Positions 36,924 through 45,069 of a stretch of 64,000 bases of DNA are shown here, in pieces (within the stretch, counting starts at the first letter, position 1; every line of letters starts with the position of its first letter). The notes below the pieces were generated by a model. The model saw only the letters and a list, made by a program, of their open reading frames with translations. It was not told the origin of the DNA and made no database searches. The stretch spans positions 1,054,001 through 1,118,000 of the forward strand of contig NZ_AP026738.1 of assembly GCF_002157685.2 (NCBI RefSeq). The letters run 5' to 3'. This DNA is from Comamonas thiooxydans (GTDB taxonomy: Bacteria > Pseudomonadota > Gammaproteobacteria > Burkholderiales > Burkholderiaceae_C). Both the position numbers and the translations under genes were made by a program.

Positions 36924-36962
36924 ATGTGAGTTGGTATTCCACCGATCCTTCTCAAAGAGCGC

Positions 36963-36995
36963 AAAAAAGCCGCAGGCGCCGAAGGCGCTGCGGCT
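36963..36995 (-). terminator. Terminator of the second lactate permease gene
   Basis: A GC-rich 12-bp stem with a one-base bulge (36968-36980 with 36983-36994) has an A run on its left, giving a T run for leftward transcription. It ends the transcript from 37139 before the lldP control region. Confidence 0.72.
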
Positions 36996-37138
36996 GCTGG
37001 GGTGCCCACTTGATGGGCTGAGAAAGGGGGCGGCGGAAAACCGCCTCAGTCCGGGCCGGAGATACCGAGCGGCCTAGATGGCCTGCTCGGATTCCCCGGG
37101 GCGCTCGGTCGAGGCGAGCCGCGAAGCGGCTCGGGGAC
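36996..37138 (-). other. Hairpin-rich 3' region of the second lactate permease transcript
   Basis: No gene is seen. Three further stem-loops precede the terminator: 37032-37045 (5 bp), 37065-37090 (CCGAGCGGCC paired with GGCC/GCTCGG) and 37115-37133 (perfect 8-bp stem, GAA loop) immediately after the stop codon. Their role is unknown; they may stabilise the mRNA 3' end or be part of a small RNA. Confidence 0.5.
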
Positions 37139-38797
37139 TCAATTGACCATCAGCTTGAACGGCCAGACATAGGCCTGCATGGTGACGAACAGGCCCATCA
37201 GACAGGCCAGGGCAATCGAGTGGAAGAACACATAGCGCAGGATGTCGCCTTCGCGGTTGAACCAGCGTGTGGCGGTCGAAGCCACGACGATGGATTGCGC
37301 ATCGATCATCTTGCCCATCACGCCGCCCGAGCTATTGGCGGCGCCCATGAGGTTGGGGGACAGGCCCAACTGATCGGCGGCGACCTTCTGCATGCCGCCG
37401 AACAGCACGTTGGACGCTGTGTCCGAGCCTGTGAGTGCCACACCCAGCCAGCCCATCAGCGTGCCGAAGAAGGGGTAGAACACACCGGTATTGGCAAAGG
37501 CCAGACCCAGGGTGGTGTCGGTGCCCGAGTAGCGTGTCAGCGTGCCCAGGGCCAGCATGAGCACGATGGTCAGCAGCGAGTAGCGCACCAGCCAGGTGGT
37601 CTTGAAGAAGGTGCGCACTATGGTCACCGGGTTGTACTTCATGACGAAGGCACTGACGATGGCAGAGAACAGAATGGCTGTTCCGGTGGCAGACAGCAGG
37701 TTCAGCGTGTAGACAGCACCTTCCTTGGTCGGCTGGGGCACCACGGGCGGCATTTTCTCGATCAGATTGTGCAGGCCGGTCATGGGGAAAGCGGGGGCAA
37801 ATAGGCTGTTGAGCCAGGCCTTGACCGGCGGCAGGCCCCAGATGAACACAAACACCGAGAGAATGATCCATGGCGTCCAGGCGGCGATCAGCGCGCTCCT
37901 GCTGTGCTTGGCCACAGGCTGGGGCGGCTTGACTTCGGAGGCGCTGACATCCTTGCCACGCAGCGAGGCCGAAGTCCAGATCTTCTTGGGCTGCCAGACG
38001 CGCAGGAACAGGATCAGGCTGGCCATGGAAACAATGGCCGCGATGATGTCCACCAGCTCTGGGCCGATGAAGTTGGAGACCAGATACTGAGGAATCGCAA
38101 ACGACAGGCCGGTGACCAGAATCGCGGGCCAGATCTCCATCATTCCCTTGCGACCGGCAAAGGCCCAGATCAGCCAGAACGGCACCAGCACCGAGAAGAA
38201 GGGCAGCTGGCGGCCGATCATGGCGGTCACCTCCATCAGATCGTAGCCATGGACCTTGGCCAGCGTGATGACGGGCGTGCCCAGGGCGCCAAAGGCTACG
38301 GGAGCGGTGTTGGCGATCAGCGACAGACCGGATGCCGCCAGCGGCGAAAAGCCCAGGCCGATCAGGATGGCGGCCGTCACGGCCACGGGCGTGCCGAAGC
38401 CGGCAGCGCCTTCGAAAAAGGCACCGAAAGAAAAGGCAATCAGCAGCAGCTGGATGCGGCGGTCTTCGGTGATTCCGGAAAGTGAATCCTGCAGCACCTT
38501 GAAGCTGCCGTTCTGCTCGGTCAGCTGATGCAGGAAGATGATGTTCAGCACAATCCAGCCAATGGGCAGCAGGCCGGTAAAGCCGCCGAACAAGGCTGCG
38601 CGCCCTGCCATTTCGCCGGGCATGTTGTAGACAAAAATTGCAATCAGCAGCGCGGCAATCAGGCCAGCTCCTGCGGCCAGATGGGCCTTCATGTGCAGAA
38701 AACCAAGGCCCACCAGCATCACCACGACCGGAATGGCCGCCAGCAATGTGGATAGCCACATATTCGATAGGGGGTCATAGACCTGTTGCCAAACCAT
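37139..38797 (-). CDS. Second lactate permease (LldP/GlcA family)
   Basis: The 552-residue transporter is a paralogue of the lldP product at 35012, with the same hallmark segments ([49 protein letters not shown]) but clearly diverged elsewhere, notably a charged loop near residues 250-275. About 13 helices are expected. The ATG at 38797 has an AGGAGA ribosome site; an in-frame extension upstream is unlikely. It is divergent from a second FMN-dependent hydroxy-acid dehydrogenase gene (198-bp gap), forming a second uptake-and-oxidation module. The substrate may be lactate, glycolate or another short 2-hydroxy acid. Confidence 0.9.
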   Translation of the reverse strand: MVWQQVYDPLSNMWLSTLLAAIPVVVMLVGLGFLHMKAHLAAGAGLIAALLIAIFVYNMPGEMAGRAALFGGFTGLLPIGWIVLNIIFLHQLTEQNGSFKVLQDSLSGITEDRRIQLLLIAFSFGAFFEGAAGFGTPVAVTAAILIGLGFSPLAASGLSLIANTAPVAFGALGTPVITLAKVHGYDLMEVTAMIGRQLPFFSVLVPFWLIWAFAGRKGMMEIWPAILVTGLSFAIPQYLVSNFIGPELVDIIAAIVSMASLILFLRVWQPKKIWTSASLRGKDVSASEVKPPQPVAKHSRSALIAAWTPWIILSVFVFIWGLPPVKAWLNSLFAPAFPMTGLHNLIEKMPPVVPQPTKEGAVYTLNLLSATGTAILFSAIVSAFVMKYNPVTIVRTFFKTTWLVRYSLLTIVLMLALGTLTRYSGTDTTLGLAFANTGVFYPFFGTLMGWLGVALTGSDTASNVLFGGMQKVAADQLGLSPNLMGAANSSGGVMGKMIDAQSIVVASTATRWFNREGDILRYVFFHSIALACLMGLFVTMQAYVWPFKLMVN

Positions 38798-38812
38798 CTC
38801 TGTTGTCTCCTG

Positions 38813-38829
38813 CTTGTTGTGATAACAAG
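38813..38829 (-). promoter_or_regulatory. Palindrome in the divergent second-lactate promoter region
   Basis: CTTGTT-N5-AACAAG is a perfect 6+6 inverted repeat ending 16 bases before the permease start codon, next to its ribosome site. It differs from the TTGGT-type sites before lldP, so it is more likely a site for a different regulator. Confidence 0.45.
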
Positions 38830-38995
38830 GATGGTCGCTGGACGAATAAGCTTGCATACCTAGCATTAGCCCTTGATTTTTCCTGGCTGAAGAAAATTTC
38901 AAAACCGGCATAAATCACTTCAAACCATAGCGCACTGCCGATGACGGCGATGAGGGCTACCATCGGGTTCAATTCCAATTACAAGGCTAGAAGTC

Positions 38996-40174
38996 GTGAG
39001 CGATCTTTCCAAAATCACCTGTATCGAAGACCTGCGTGTGGTGGCCAAGCGTCGTGTGCCGCGCATGTTCTATGACTACGCCGATTCGGGCTCTTACACG
39101 CAGGGCACGTATCGGGCCAACGAAGACGAGTTCCAGACCATCAAGCTGCGTCAGCGTGTGGCCGTGAACATGGAAGGGCGCAGCACGCGCACCACCATGA
39201 TCGGCGAGGAGGTCGCCATGCCGGTGGCGATTGCGCCCACGGGCCTGACCGGCATGCAGCATGCAGATGGCGAGATTCTTGGAGCCAAGGCCGCCAAGGC
39301 CTTTGGCGTGCCGTTCACGCTGTCCACCATGAGCATCTGTTCGCTGGAGGACATAGCCGAGCACACCGATCGCCATCCGTTCTGGTTCCAGCTCTATGTG
39401 ATGCGTGACAAGGCCTTCATGGAGCGCCTGATCAATCGTGCCAAGGCGGCCAACTGCTCGGCGCTGGTGGTGACGCTGGACCTGCAGATCCTGGGTCAGC
39501 GCCACAAGGACATCAAGAATGGCCTGTCCACCCCGCCCAAGCCCACGCTGGCAAACCTCATCAACCTGGCGACCAAGCCGCACTGGTGCCTGGGCATGCT
39601 GGGCACCAAGCGCCGCAGCTTCGGCAATATCGTCGGCCATGTGGATGGTGTGGGCGATGTGTCCTCGCTGTCGTCCTGGACGGCAGATCAGTTCGATCCG
39701 TCACTGAACTGGAGCGATGTGGAATGGATCAAGAAGCTCTGGGGCGGCAAGATCATTCTCAAGGGCGTGATGGATGCCGAAGATGCGCGTCTGGCGGCGC
39801 AAAGCGGTGCTGACGCACTGGTGGTCAGCAACCATGGCGGCCGCCAGCTCGACGGTGCGCCTTCTTCGATTGCGGCCTTGCCATCGATTGCAGAGGCTGC
39901 GGGCAAGGACATCGAAGTCTGGATGGATGGCGGCATTCGCAGCGGTCAGGACGTGCTCAAGGCCCGCGCACTGGGTGCGCAGGGCACGATGATCGGTCGC
40001 AGCTTCCTCTACGGTCTGGGTGCTTATGGCCAGGCCGGTGTGAGCAAGGCGCTGCAGATCATCCACAAGGAGCTGGACACCACCATGGCCTTCTGCGGGC
40101 ACACCAATATCAACCAGGTCGGCAAAGAGATTCTGTTGCCAGGGACTTATCCCAAGCCGTTTGCCGTGATCTGA
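38996..40174 (+). CDS. Second FMN-dependent alpha-hydroxy-acid dehydrogenase (LldD-like)
   Basis: The 392-residue enzyme is of the L-lactate dehydrogenase / glycolate oxidase family. FMN and substrate residues are in place: FYDYADSGSYTQGTYRAN, APTGLTGMQHADGE, catalytic His in [10 protein letters not shown] and WMDGGIRSGQDVLKA. It starts at a GTG (38996) that gives the family N-terminus. It is a paralogue of lldD at 33094, with about 15 more residues at the C-terminus. It is divergent from the second lactate permease, implying coordinate use of one substrate. L-lactate is likely; mandelate or another 2-hydroxy acid cannot be excluded. Confidence 0.89.
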   Translation: MSDLSKITCIEDLRVVAKRRVPRMFYDYADSGSYTQGTYRANEDEFQTIKLRQRVAVNMEGRSTRTTMIGEEVAMPVAIAPTGLTGMQHADGEILGAKAAKAFGVPFTLSTMSICSLEDIAEHTDRHPFWFQLYVMRDKAFMERLINRAKAANCSALVVTLDLQILGQRHKDIKNGLSTPPKPTLANLINLATKPHWCLGMLGTKRRSFGNIVGHVDGVGDVSSLSSWTADQFDPSLNWSDVEWIKKLWGGKIILKGVMDAEDARLAAQSGADALVVSNHGGRQLDGAPSSIAALPSIAEAAGKDIEVWMDGGIRSGQDVLKARALGAQGTMIGRSFLYGLGAYGQAGVSKALQIIHKELDTTMAFCGHTNINQVGKEILLPGTYPKPFAVI

Positions 40175-40229
40175 TCCATGTTGTAGGCGGCTTGCTGCGT
40201 TGCGAGCTGCCGCGACCTCTGGCCGGAGG

Positions 40230-40988
40230 TCAGGAGTTGCTGGCCCTGGGCTTCCACTCCTGCACCTGCTGCTGGATCTTGGCCCGTTGCGCCGGCTTCA
40301 ATTTCTTGGCGATGATTTCCTGCTGCTTGGCCGAATCCTTCTCGCCATCCTTGGCCGCCAGCAGTGCCCAGAAATAGGCCTGGGGCCAGCTTTGCTGAAC
40401 GCCACGGCCCAGCGCATACATGGAGCCGACGTTGAACTGGCTATTGGCATCTCCTTGCTCTGCCGCAATCATGTACCACTTGAAGGCCTCCTTGCTGTCT
40501 TGCGCCACGCCACGGCCATGGTCGTACATATAGCCGAGATTGCTCTGGCTCGAGACATGGTTTTGCGCCACGGCAAGGCGATACAGCCTGACGGCTTCCT
40601 CCGGGTTCTCGGCCACGCCACGACCGTCGTCATACATCACTGCGAGGTTGAACAGGCCATCGACATCGCCTTGTTCTGCGGCCAGGCGATACCATTTGAC
40701 GGCCTCTTCATCGCTTTGCGGCACGCCGCGCCCGCGGCCGTACATCAGGCCGATATTGGACTGGCTCTCGGCGTGGCCCTGCTTTGCCGCCAGCATGAAC
40801 CACTTGGCTGCTTCCTCATCGTTTTTGGGGGCACCACGGCCAGTGAGGTAGGCGGCTGCGAGTTTGAACTGTGACTGGGCGTCACCGGCCTCGGCTGCTT
40901 GCCGCAGGTCGGGCGATTGTGCGACGGCCAAAGTGCTGCAGAGCAGCAAGGCGGCTACGCAAAAGAGACTGCTGAAGGGCTTTTTCAT
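40230..40988 (-). CDS. Sel1-repeat exported protein, copy 1
   Basis: The 252-residue protein has a signal peptide (KPFSSLFCVAALLLCSTLAVA) and five or six Sel1-type TPR-like repeats of 36 residues, each with the pattern GRGxxxxxxEAxKWYxLAAxQG and YxxGRG turns. The C-terminal segment QAYFWALLAAKDGEKDSA is the common cap of Sel1 proteins. These repeats mediate protein-protein contacts, here in the periplasm. It is a paralogue of, and lies 43 bases after, the next gene on the same strand, so the two probably arose by tandem duplication and share a transcript. The partner is unknown. Confidence 0.88.
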   Translation of the reverse strand: MKKPFSSLFCVAALLLCSTLAVAQSPDLRQAAEAGDAQSQFKLAAAYLTGRGAPKNDEEAAKWFMLAAKQGHAESQSNIGLMYGRGRGVPQSDEEAVKWYRLAAEQGDVDGLFNLAVMYDDGRGVAENPEEAVRLYRLAVAQNHVSSQSNLGYMYDHGRGVAQDSKEAFKWYMIAAEQGDANSQFNVGSMYALGRGVQQSWPQAYFWALLAAKDGEKDSAKQQEIIAKKLKPAQRAKIQQQVQEWKPRASNS

Positions 40989-41031
40989 GGCTTGCTTGTC
41001 GTTGAGGCGTTGCGGTTGCGAGCGTGCAGAT

Positions 41032-41898
41032 TCAGCGAATTTGCGGCCTGGGTTTCCAGTTGCCGATTCGCGAGTCCTGTGCAGCACGCTCTGCGGGCTT
41101 GAGCTTGTGGGCCGCCGCATCGCGCAGCGACACCGTGTCTTCCAGGCCTTGGGCGGCTGCCAGGGCATACCAGAAATAGGCCTGAGACAGGCTGCGTCTG
41201 ACGCCACGGCCTTCCTCGAACATCGTGCCGAGGTTGACCTGGGCCGTCGCATTGCCTTGTTCCGCGGCCAGGCCCAGCAGTCTGGCCGCTTTCTTTTCGT
41301 CGAGCGGCACGCCGCGACCGGTGGCATACATCACGGCGAGGTTGGCCTGGCCCGAGTCATGGCCTTTTGCAGCCGCTATGCCAAACCATTTGGCGGCCTC
41401 CTGATCGTTTTGTTCCACGCCGCGGCCGTTGACATACATCAGTCCCAGGTTGTACTGGGCATCGAGAAGGTTTTGCGCTGCAGCGAGCCGATACCACTTG
41501 ACGGCCTCCTCATCGCTTTGCTCGACGCCACGTCCATCTTCATACATCACGCCCAGGTTGAACTGGCCGTTGGCCTCTCCCTGCGCTGCCGAAAGGCGGT
41601 ACCACTTGACGGCCTCCTGGTCGCTTTGCTTCACGCCACGGCCCCGGTCATACATCAAGCCGAGATTGCTCTGGCTCAATGCATTGCCTTGTGCTGCCGC
41701 AAGACCAAACCAATGAGCGGCTCTCTCGTCGCTTTTTGCCACGCCACGACCTTCCACGTATATCTGGCCGAGATCCAGCTGTGCCTGGGCATCCCCCGCT
41801 TGCGCTTTGTGCAGCAGGTCCGCGGGTTGGGCCATGGCCAAGGTGCTGGCCAGCAGCAGTGCGGCAGCGGAGTAAAGGTGAGCCATGTTTTTCTGCAT
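41032..41898 (-). CDS. Sel1-repeat exported protein, copy 2
   Basis: The 288-residue protein has a signal peptide (HLYSAAALLLASTLAMA) followed by six Sel1 repeats (for example SNLGLMYDRGRGVKQSD and GVMYEDGRGVEQSDEEA) and the same C-terminal cap (AYFWYALAAAQGLEDT). It is one repeat longer than its downstream paralogue. The start could be residue 1 or the Met four codons later. It is the first gene of the Sel1 pair. Function is unknown; other Sel1 proteins act as adaptors in envelope or secretion-linked complexes. Confidence 0.88.
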   Translation of the reverse strand: MQKNMAHLYSAAALLLASTLAMAQPADLLHKAQAGDAQAQLDLGQIYVEGRGVAKSDERAAHWFGLAAAQGNALSQSNLGLMYDRGRGVKQSDQEAVKWYRLSAAQGEANGQFNLGVMYEDGRGVEQSDEEAVKWYRLAAAQNLLDAQYNLGLMYVNGRGVEQNDQEAAKWFGIAAAKGHDSGQANLAVMYATGRGVPLDEKKAARLLGLAAEQGNATAQVNLGTMFEEGRGVRRSLSQAYFWYALAAAQGLEDTVSLRDAAAHKLKPAERAAQDSRIGNWKPRPQIR

Positions 41899-42181
41899 TT
41901 TTTCCTGATGTTCTTGAGATAGAGGCGCTGTGTTCGGTTGGCAGCTGCAAAGCTCGCCATCACTTCAGGCTGCCCTGAGGTCTGCCGGTGCAGGGGCGCA
42001 GTGAAGCGGTTCGCTGTGCGTGAACGTGCAGGGAGGCCGCACGGCGAAACCACCAATCATCGGGTCCCGGCTGATTCACGCCGGGCCATGGATCGGGAGC
42101 CTCTGGAGCACTGGTCATTGCCGTCAATGGAGCAGGCCGATGTGCTGATTGCGGGGCAGAGCGAGGAGCATTCTAGTCATC
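41899..42181. other. Intergenic stretch between the Sel1 gene and the nhaA terminator
   Basis: I see no convincing gene here. Short open frames exist on both strands but lack ribosome sites and family features. The stretch presumably carries the promoter of the leftward Sel1 pair; no clear -35/-10 pair stands out. Confidence 0.5.
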
Positions 42182-42229
42182 TAAAAAGCTGCAGCCGCCA
42201 GTCGCTCATCGCGCCTGGCGGCTGCAGTT
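42182..42229 (-). terminator. Intrinsic terminator after nhaA
   Basis: A perfect 13-bp GC-rich stem (42189-42201 with 42215-42227) has a 13-nt loop. The flanking A run gives CTTTTTA on the minus strand, 60 bases past the nhaA stop. Confidence 0.82.
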
Positions 42230-42288
42230 CGTTGATCAGGGACGCTTGTTAGCCCCGAGCCCGACCGGGCATCGTGATCGAGAAGTGC

Positions 42289-43677
42289 TTATTCGTGCTG
42301 CAGGCGCTTGCGCATGGCAAAGCCATAGCCCAGTCCCAGCAAGGCTGCCATGGCCGAGCCGGCCAGAATGCCCAGCTTGGCCGCCCCCAGCAATGAGGCA
42401 TCCGCGAAGGCCAGGCCGCCGACAAAGATGGACATCGTAAAGCCGATGCCGGCCAGCAGGCCCACCAGCAGCACGCCGCGCCAGTTCAGGCCCTCGGGCA
42501 GGCTGCACAGCCCGCTCTTGACGGCCAGCCAGGTGCAGATGAAGACCCCCAGGGGCTTGCCCAGCACCAGGGCCACCAGCACGGCCATGGCCGTGGTCTG
42601 CGGTGCGGCAGCGCTCAGGTCGATGCCCGAAAACTGCACGCCGGCATTGGCCAGCGCAAAGATGGGCATGATGCAGAAAGCCACCCATGGATGAAGAATC
42701 ATGGGCAGGCGCAGAGCGGGCGGCAGCAGGTCGCGCTGTGCGAACTGGGCAGTACGCAACTCCTGCATCAGGTGCTGTGGATCGGGCCGGCCGCTCAGCA
42801 TCTGCTCGCCGGCCTTGCGCATGGCCGTCTGTGCCGTGATCAGCGGCGGCATGGGGGCGGGGCGGGCAAACACGGGCGTCATCAGACCCAGCACCACGCC
42901 TGCCAGCGTGGGGTGAGCGCCGGTCTTGAGCAGGCCGAACCAGAGAATGGCTCCGGGCAGCACATACAGGGGCGCGGCGGCAATGCCCATGCGGTTGAAC
43001 AGCAGCACCAGCAGCACGCCGGCTGCGGCCACCACAAAGCCCATGGCCTGCAGACCGCCCGAGTAGAAGAAGGCAATGATGAGCACGGCCACGATGTCGT
43101 CGATGATGGCCAGGGCCAACAGGAAGATACGCAGTGCACCCGGGATATTGCGGCCCAGCAAGGCCAGCACGCCCACGGCAAACGCGATGTCGGTCGCCGT
43201 CGGAATTGCCCAACCGTTGAGCAGCGTCCTGTCGTTGCCCGCCAGGGCCACGTAGATGAGTGCGGGTACGGCCACGCCGCCGATGGCGGCGATCAGCGGC
43301 AGACTGGCCTGGCGCAGGCTGGCCAGCGCGCCGTTGTGCAGCTCGCGCCGGATCTCCATGCCCACGACCAGAAAGAACACCGTCATCAGCACATCGTTGA
43401 CGATGAAATGCAGATCGGTGCTGAAGCTCCATGGGCCAAGCGTCAGCGCGACGGGGGCATGCCACAGTGCAAAGTAGCTTGGCGCCGCAGCGGAGTTGGC
43501 CCAGATCAGGGCGGCGGCAGCGGCCAGCATGAGCACCATGCCGGCAAAGGATTCGATATGCAGCAGGTGCGAGATCTGTGCCTGCACGCGCTCGGTGGCA
43601 GTTTGCAGCGCGGGGATGCGGGAGGATTTTTGAGATGCAGAGGGCGCAGGGGCCTGCACAAGTGTTTGTGGGTCCAT
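42289..43677 (-). CDS. nhaA: Na+/H+ antiporter NhaA
   Basis: The 462-residue inner-membrane antiporter exports Na+ (and Li+) in exchange for protons. The paired transport aspartates lie in LALAIIDDIVAVLIIAFFYSGG, and the family segments GMEIRRELHNG, GWAIPTATDIAFAVGVLALLG and GIGFTMSIFVGGLAF are intact. About 12 helices are seen. Compared with E. coli NhaA (388 residues), there is a longer N-terminus and a loop of about 40 residues near the middle (MRKAGEQMLSGRPDPQH region). The start is uncertain: the ATG at 43677 is used; upstream Met codons at 43719, 43740 and 43788 are in frame but the added sequence does not look like NhaA. Confidence 0.92.
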   Translation of the reverse strand: MDPQTLVQAPAPSASQKSSRIPALQTATERVQAQISHLLHIESFAGMVLMLAAAAALIWANSAAAPSYFALWHAPVALTLGPWSFSTDLHFIVNDVLMTVFFLVVGMEIRRELHNGALASLRQASLPLIAAIGGVAVPALIYVALAGNDRTLLNGWAIPTATDIAFAVGVLALLGRNIPGALRIFLLALAIIDDIVAVLIIAFFYSGGLQAMGFVVAAAGVLLVLLFNRMGIAAAPLYVLPGAILWFGLLKTGAHPTLAGVVLGLMTPVFARPAPMPPLITAQTAMRKAGEQMLSGRPDPQHLMQELRTAQFAQRDLLPPALRLPMILHPWVAFCIMPIFALANAGVQFSGIDLSAAAPQTTAMAVLVALVLGKPLGVFICTWLAVKSGLCSLPEGLNWRGVLLVGLLAGIGFTMSIFVGGLAFADASLLGAAKLGILAGSAMAALLGLGYGFAMRKRLQHE

Positions 43678-44015
43678 GTAGTGGTGGTGTCTGAGGCCGC
43701 CCGCTGACAGATGCACCATGCCTGATGGTGCCGTCTGCATTGCAAGACGACGGTGCGCTGGCGGCCCGACCTGCGCATGAACATTCACCTGCCATCGCCA
43801 CCTTGTGTGACGGGCACCCGGCTGAAATTGTAGCTAAAGACGCAGCAATGGTCTGGATATGGGGTTTATTTGCGCGGAAAGAGACCTCGCCATCAGGACG
43901 GTTGCCTCTCGCGCTTAGCGTCACCTTGCCTCAAGCGGGTGGGCTGCACGAATCGCGTCAGCGCCGTCCGGCAGCCGGCGCTATGCTGGCGCGCTAACGA
44001 AAGAGAAAGCGTGTC
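43678..44015. other. 338-bp divergent region upstream of nhaA and a DMT transporter
   Basis: No gene is recognised. For the leftward nhaA transcript the region contains a strong hairpin at 43708-43737 (7-bp perfect core 43713-43719 with 43725-43731 plus a 4-bp extension). nhaA leaders in several proteobacteria carry the nhaA-I and nhaA-II structured RNAs (Li+ riboswitch candidates in the literature); I cannot confirm either consensus here by eye. Confidence 0.4.
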
Positions 44016-44948
44016 ATGTCGGGCATAGGAATGGAATATTTGTGGGTGGGCGTGGTGCTGTTTGCGGCGGCGGCGCAGACGGTGCGCAACACGGCCCAGC
44101 GCTCGCTGACGGCGCAGGTCGGCACGCTGCCGGCCACGCTGGTGCGCTTTCTCTACGGCCTGCCGTTTGCCGCCATCTATCTGCTGGCGCTGTATGCGCT
44201 GGGCGATCCGTCCCTGGTGCTGCCGAAGTTCAGCGCCGCCTATCTGGGCTGGATTGCGCTTGGTGCCTTCTTTCAGGTCGCGGCCACGGCTGCCTTGCTG
44301 GTGGCCATGAAGGAACGTAACTTTGCCGTGGCGGTCACGTTGTCCAAGACCGAGGTGCTGCAGGTGGCCTTGTTTGCCGCCATGTTTCTGCACGAGCTGC
44401 CGACCCGCCTGGCGCTGCTGGCCATGGTGCTTGCCACCGTGGGCGTGCTGATGCTGTCGCTGCCGCCGCGCGGGCAACTGTTCACGTTCTCGGCCTGGAC
44501 CAGCAAATCCTCGGTCTACGGCCTGATCTGCGGCGCCTGTTTTGCGCTGGCCACGGTGGGCTTTCGCGGCGGTGCGGTCGAGATCGCAACATTGGGCGTG
44601 AGCTCGCCCTGGCTGTCCGGGGCCTGGGGCGTGCTGATCGCGCAGACCATGCAGTCCGTCGTCATGAGCGCCTGGATTGCCAGAACCCATGAGCAGGGCC
44701 TGCGCCCCATCTTCAAGGCCTGGCGCATCTCGCTGCTGGCCGGCAGCATGGGCGCTGCGGCCTCGCTGGCCTGGTTCACCGCCTATGCCATGCAGGGGGC
44801 GGCCGCCGTGCGCACCCTGGGCATGGTGGAGGTGGTGTTCAGCTATATCGTCTCGCGCAAGGTGTTCAGCGAGAAGCTCTCATTGACGGAAAAGCTGGGC
44901 ATGGCGCTGATGATGCTGGGCCTGGTGCTGATCTGTCTGCAGCTCTGA
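44016..44948 (+). CDS. EamA/DMT-family transporter
   Basis: The 310-residue membrane protein has about ten helices in two EamA halves (WVGVVLFAAAAQTVRNTAQ opening the first, VYGLICGACFALATVGFRGG the second). The C-terminal LGMVEVVFSYIVSRKVFSEKLS segment is typical of the superfamily. An AAAGAGAAAG stretch serves as ribosome site for the ATG. The substrate is unknown. It is a separate lineage from the DMT protein at 13894, with which it shares only the fold. It is followed by a dispersed repeat. Confidence 0.82.
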   Translation: MSGIGMEYLWVGVVLFAAAAQTVRNTAQRSLTAQVGTLPATLVRFLYGLPFAAIYLLALYALGDPSLVLPKFSAAYLGWIALGAFFQVAATAALLVAMKERNFAVAVTLSKTEVLQVALFAAMFLHELPTRLALLAMVLATVGVLMLSLPPRGQLFTFSAWTSKSSVYGLICGACFALATVGFRGGAVEIATLGVSSPWLSGAWGVLIAQTMQSVVMSAWIARTHEQGLRPIFKAWRISLLAGSMGAAASLAWFTAYAMQGAAAVRTLGMVEVVFSYIVSRKVFSEKLSLTEKLGMALMMLGLVLICLQL

Positions 44949-45045
44949 TTTCAAGAGCTTCCCGCGCTTTCCTGTGCTCGTTTTCAAAGCTAAAAGTCCT
45001 TGAAATGAACTATGAGAAGGCGCAAGAAGCTTCTGAATCAATAGC
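44949..45045. repeat. Dispersed intergenic repeat, copy 3
   Basis: Read on the minus strand it contains AGCTTCTTGCGCCTTCT and, at the other end, GAAGCTCTTGAAATCA, matching the paired blocks of copies 1 and 2. It fills the gap between convergent genes. Confidence 0.5.
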
Positions 45046-45069
45046 GTGCCACCGCGGCTGTGCTGCGCC

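Noticed and set aside
40214-40231. GACCTC-N6-GAGGTC inverted repeat at the end of the second hydroxy-acid dehydrogenase gene as a terminator
   Set aside because: No T run on either strand and only a 6-bp stem; too weak to call.
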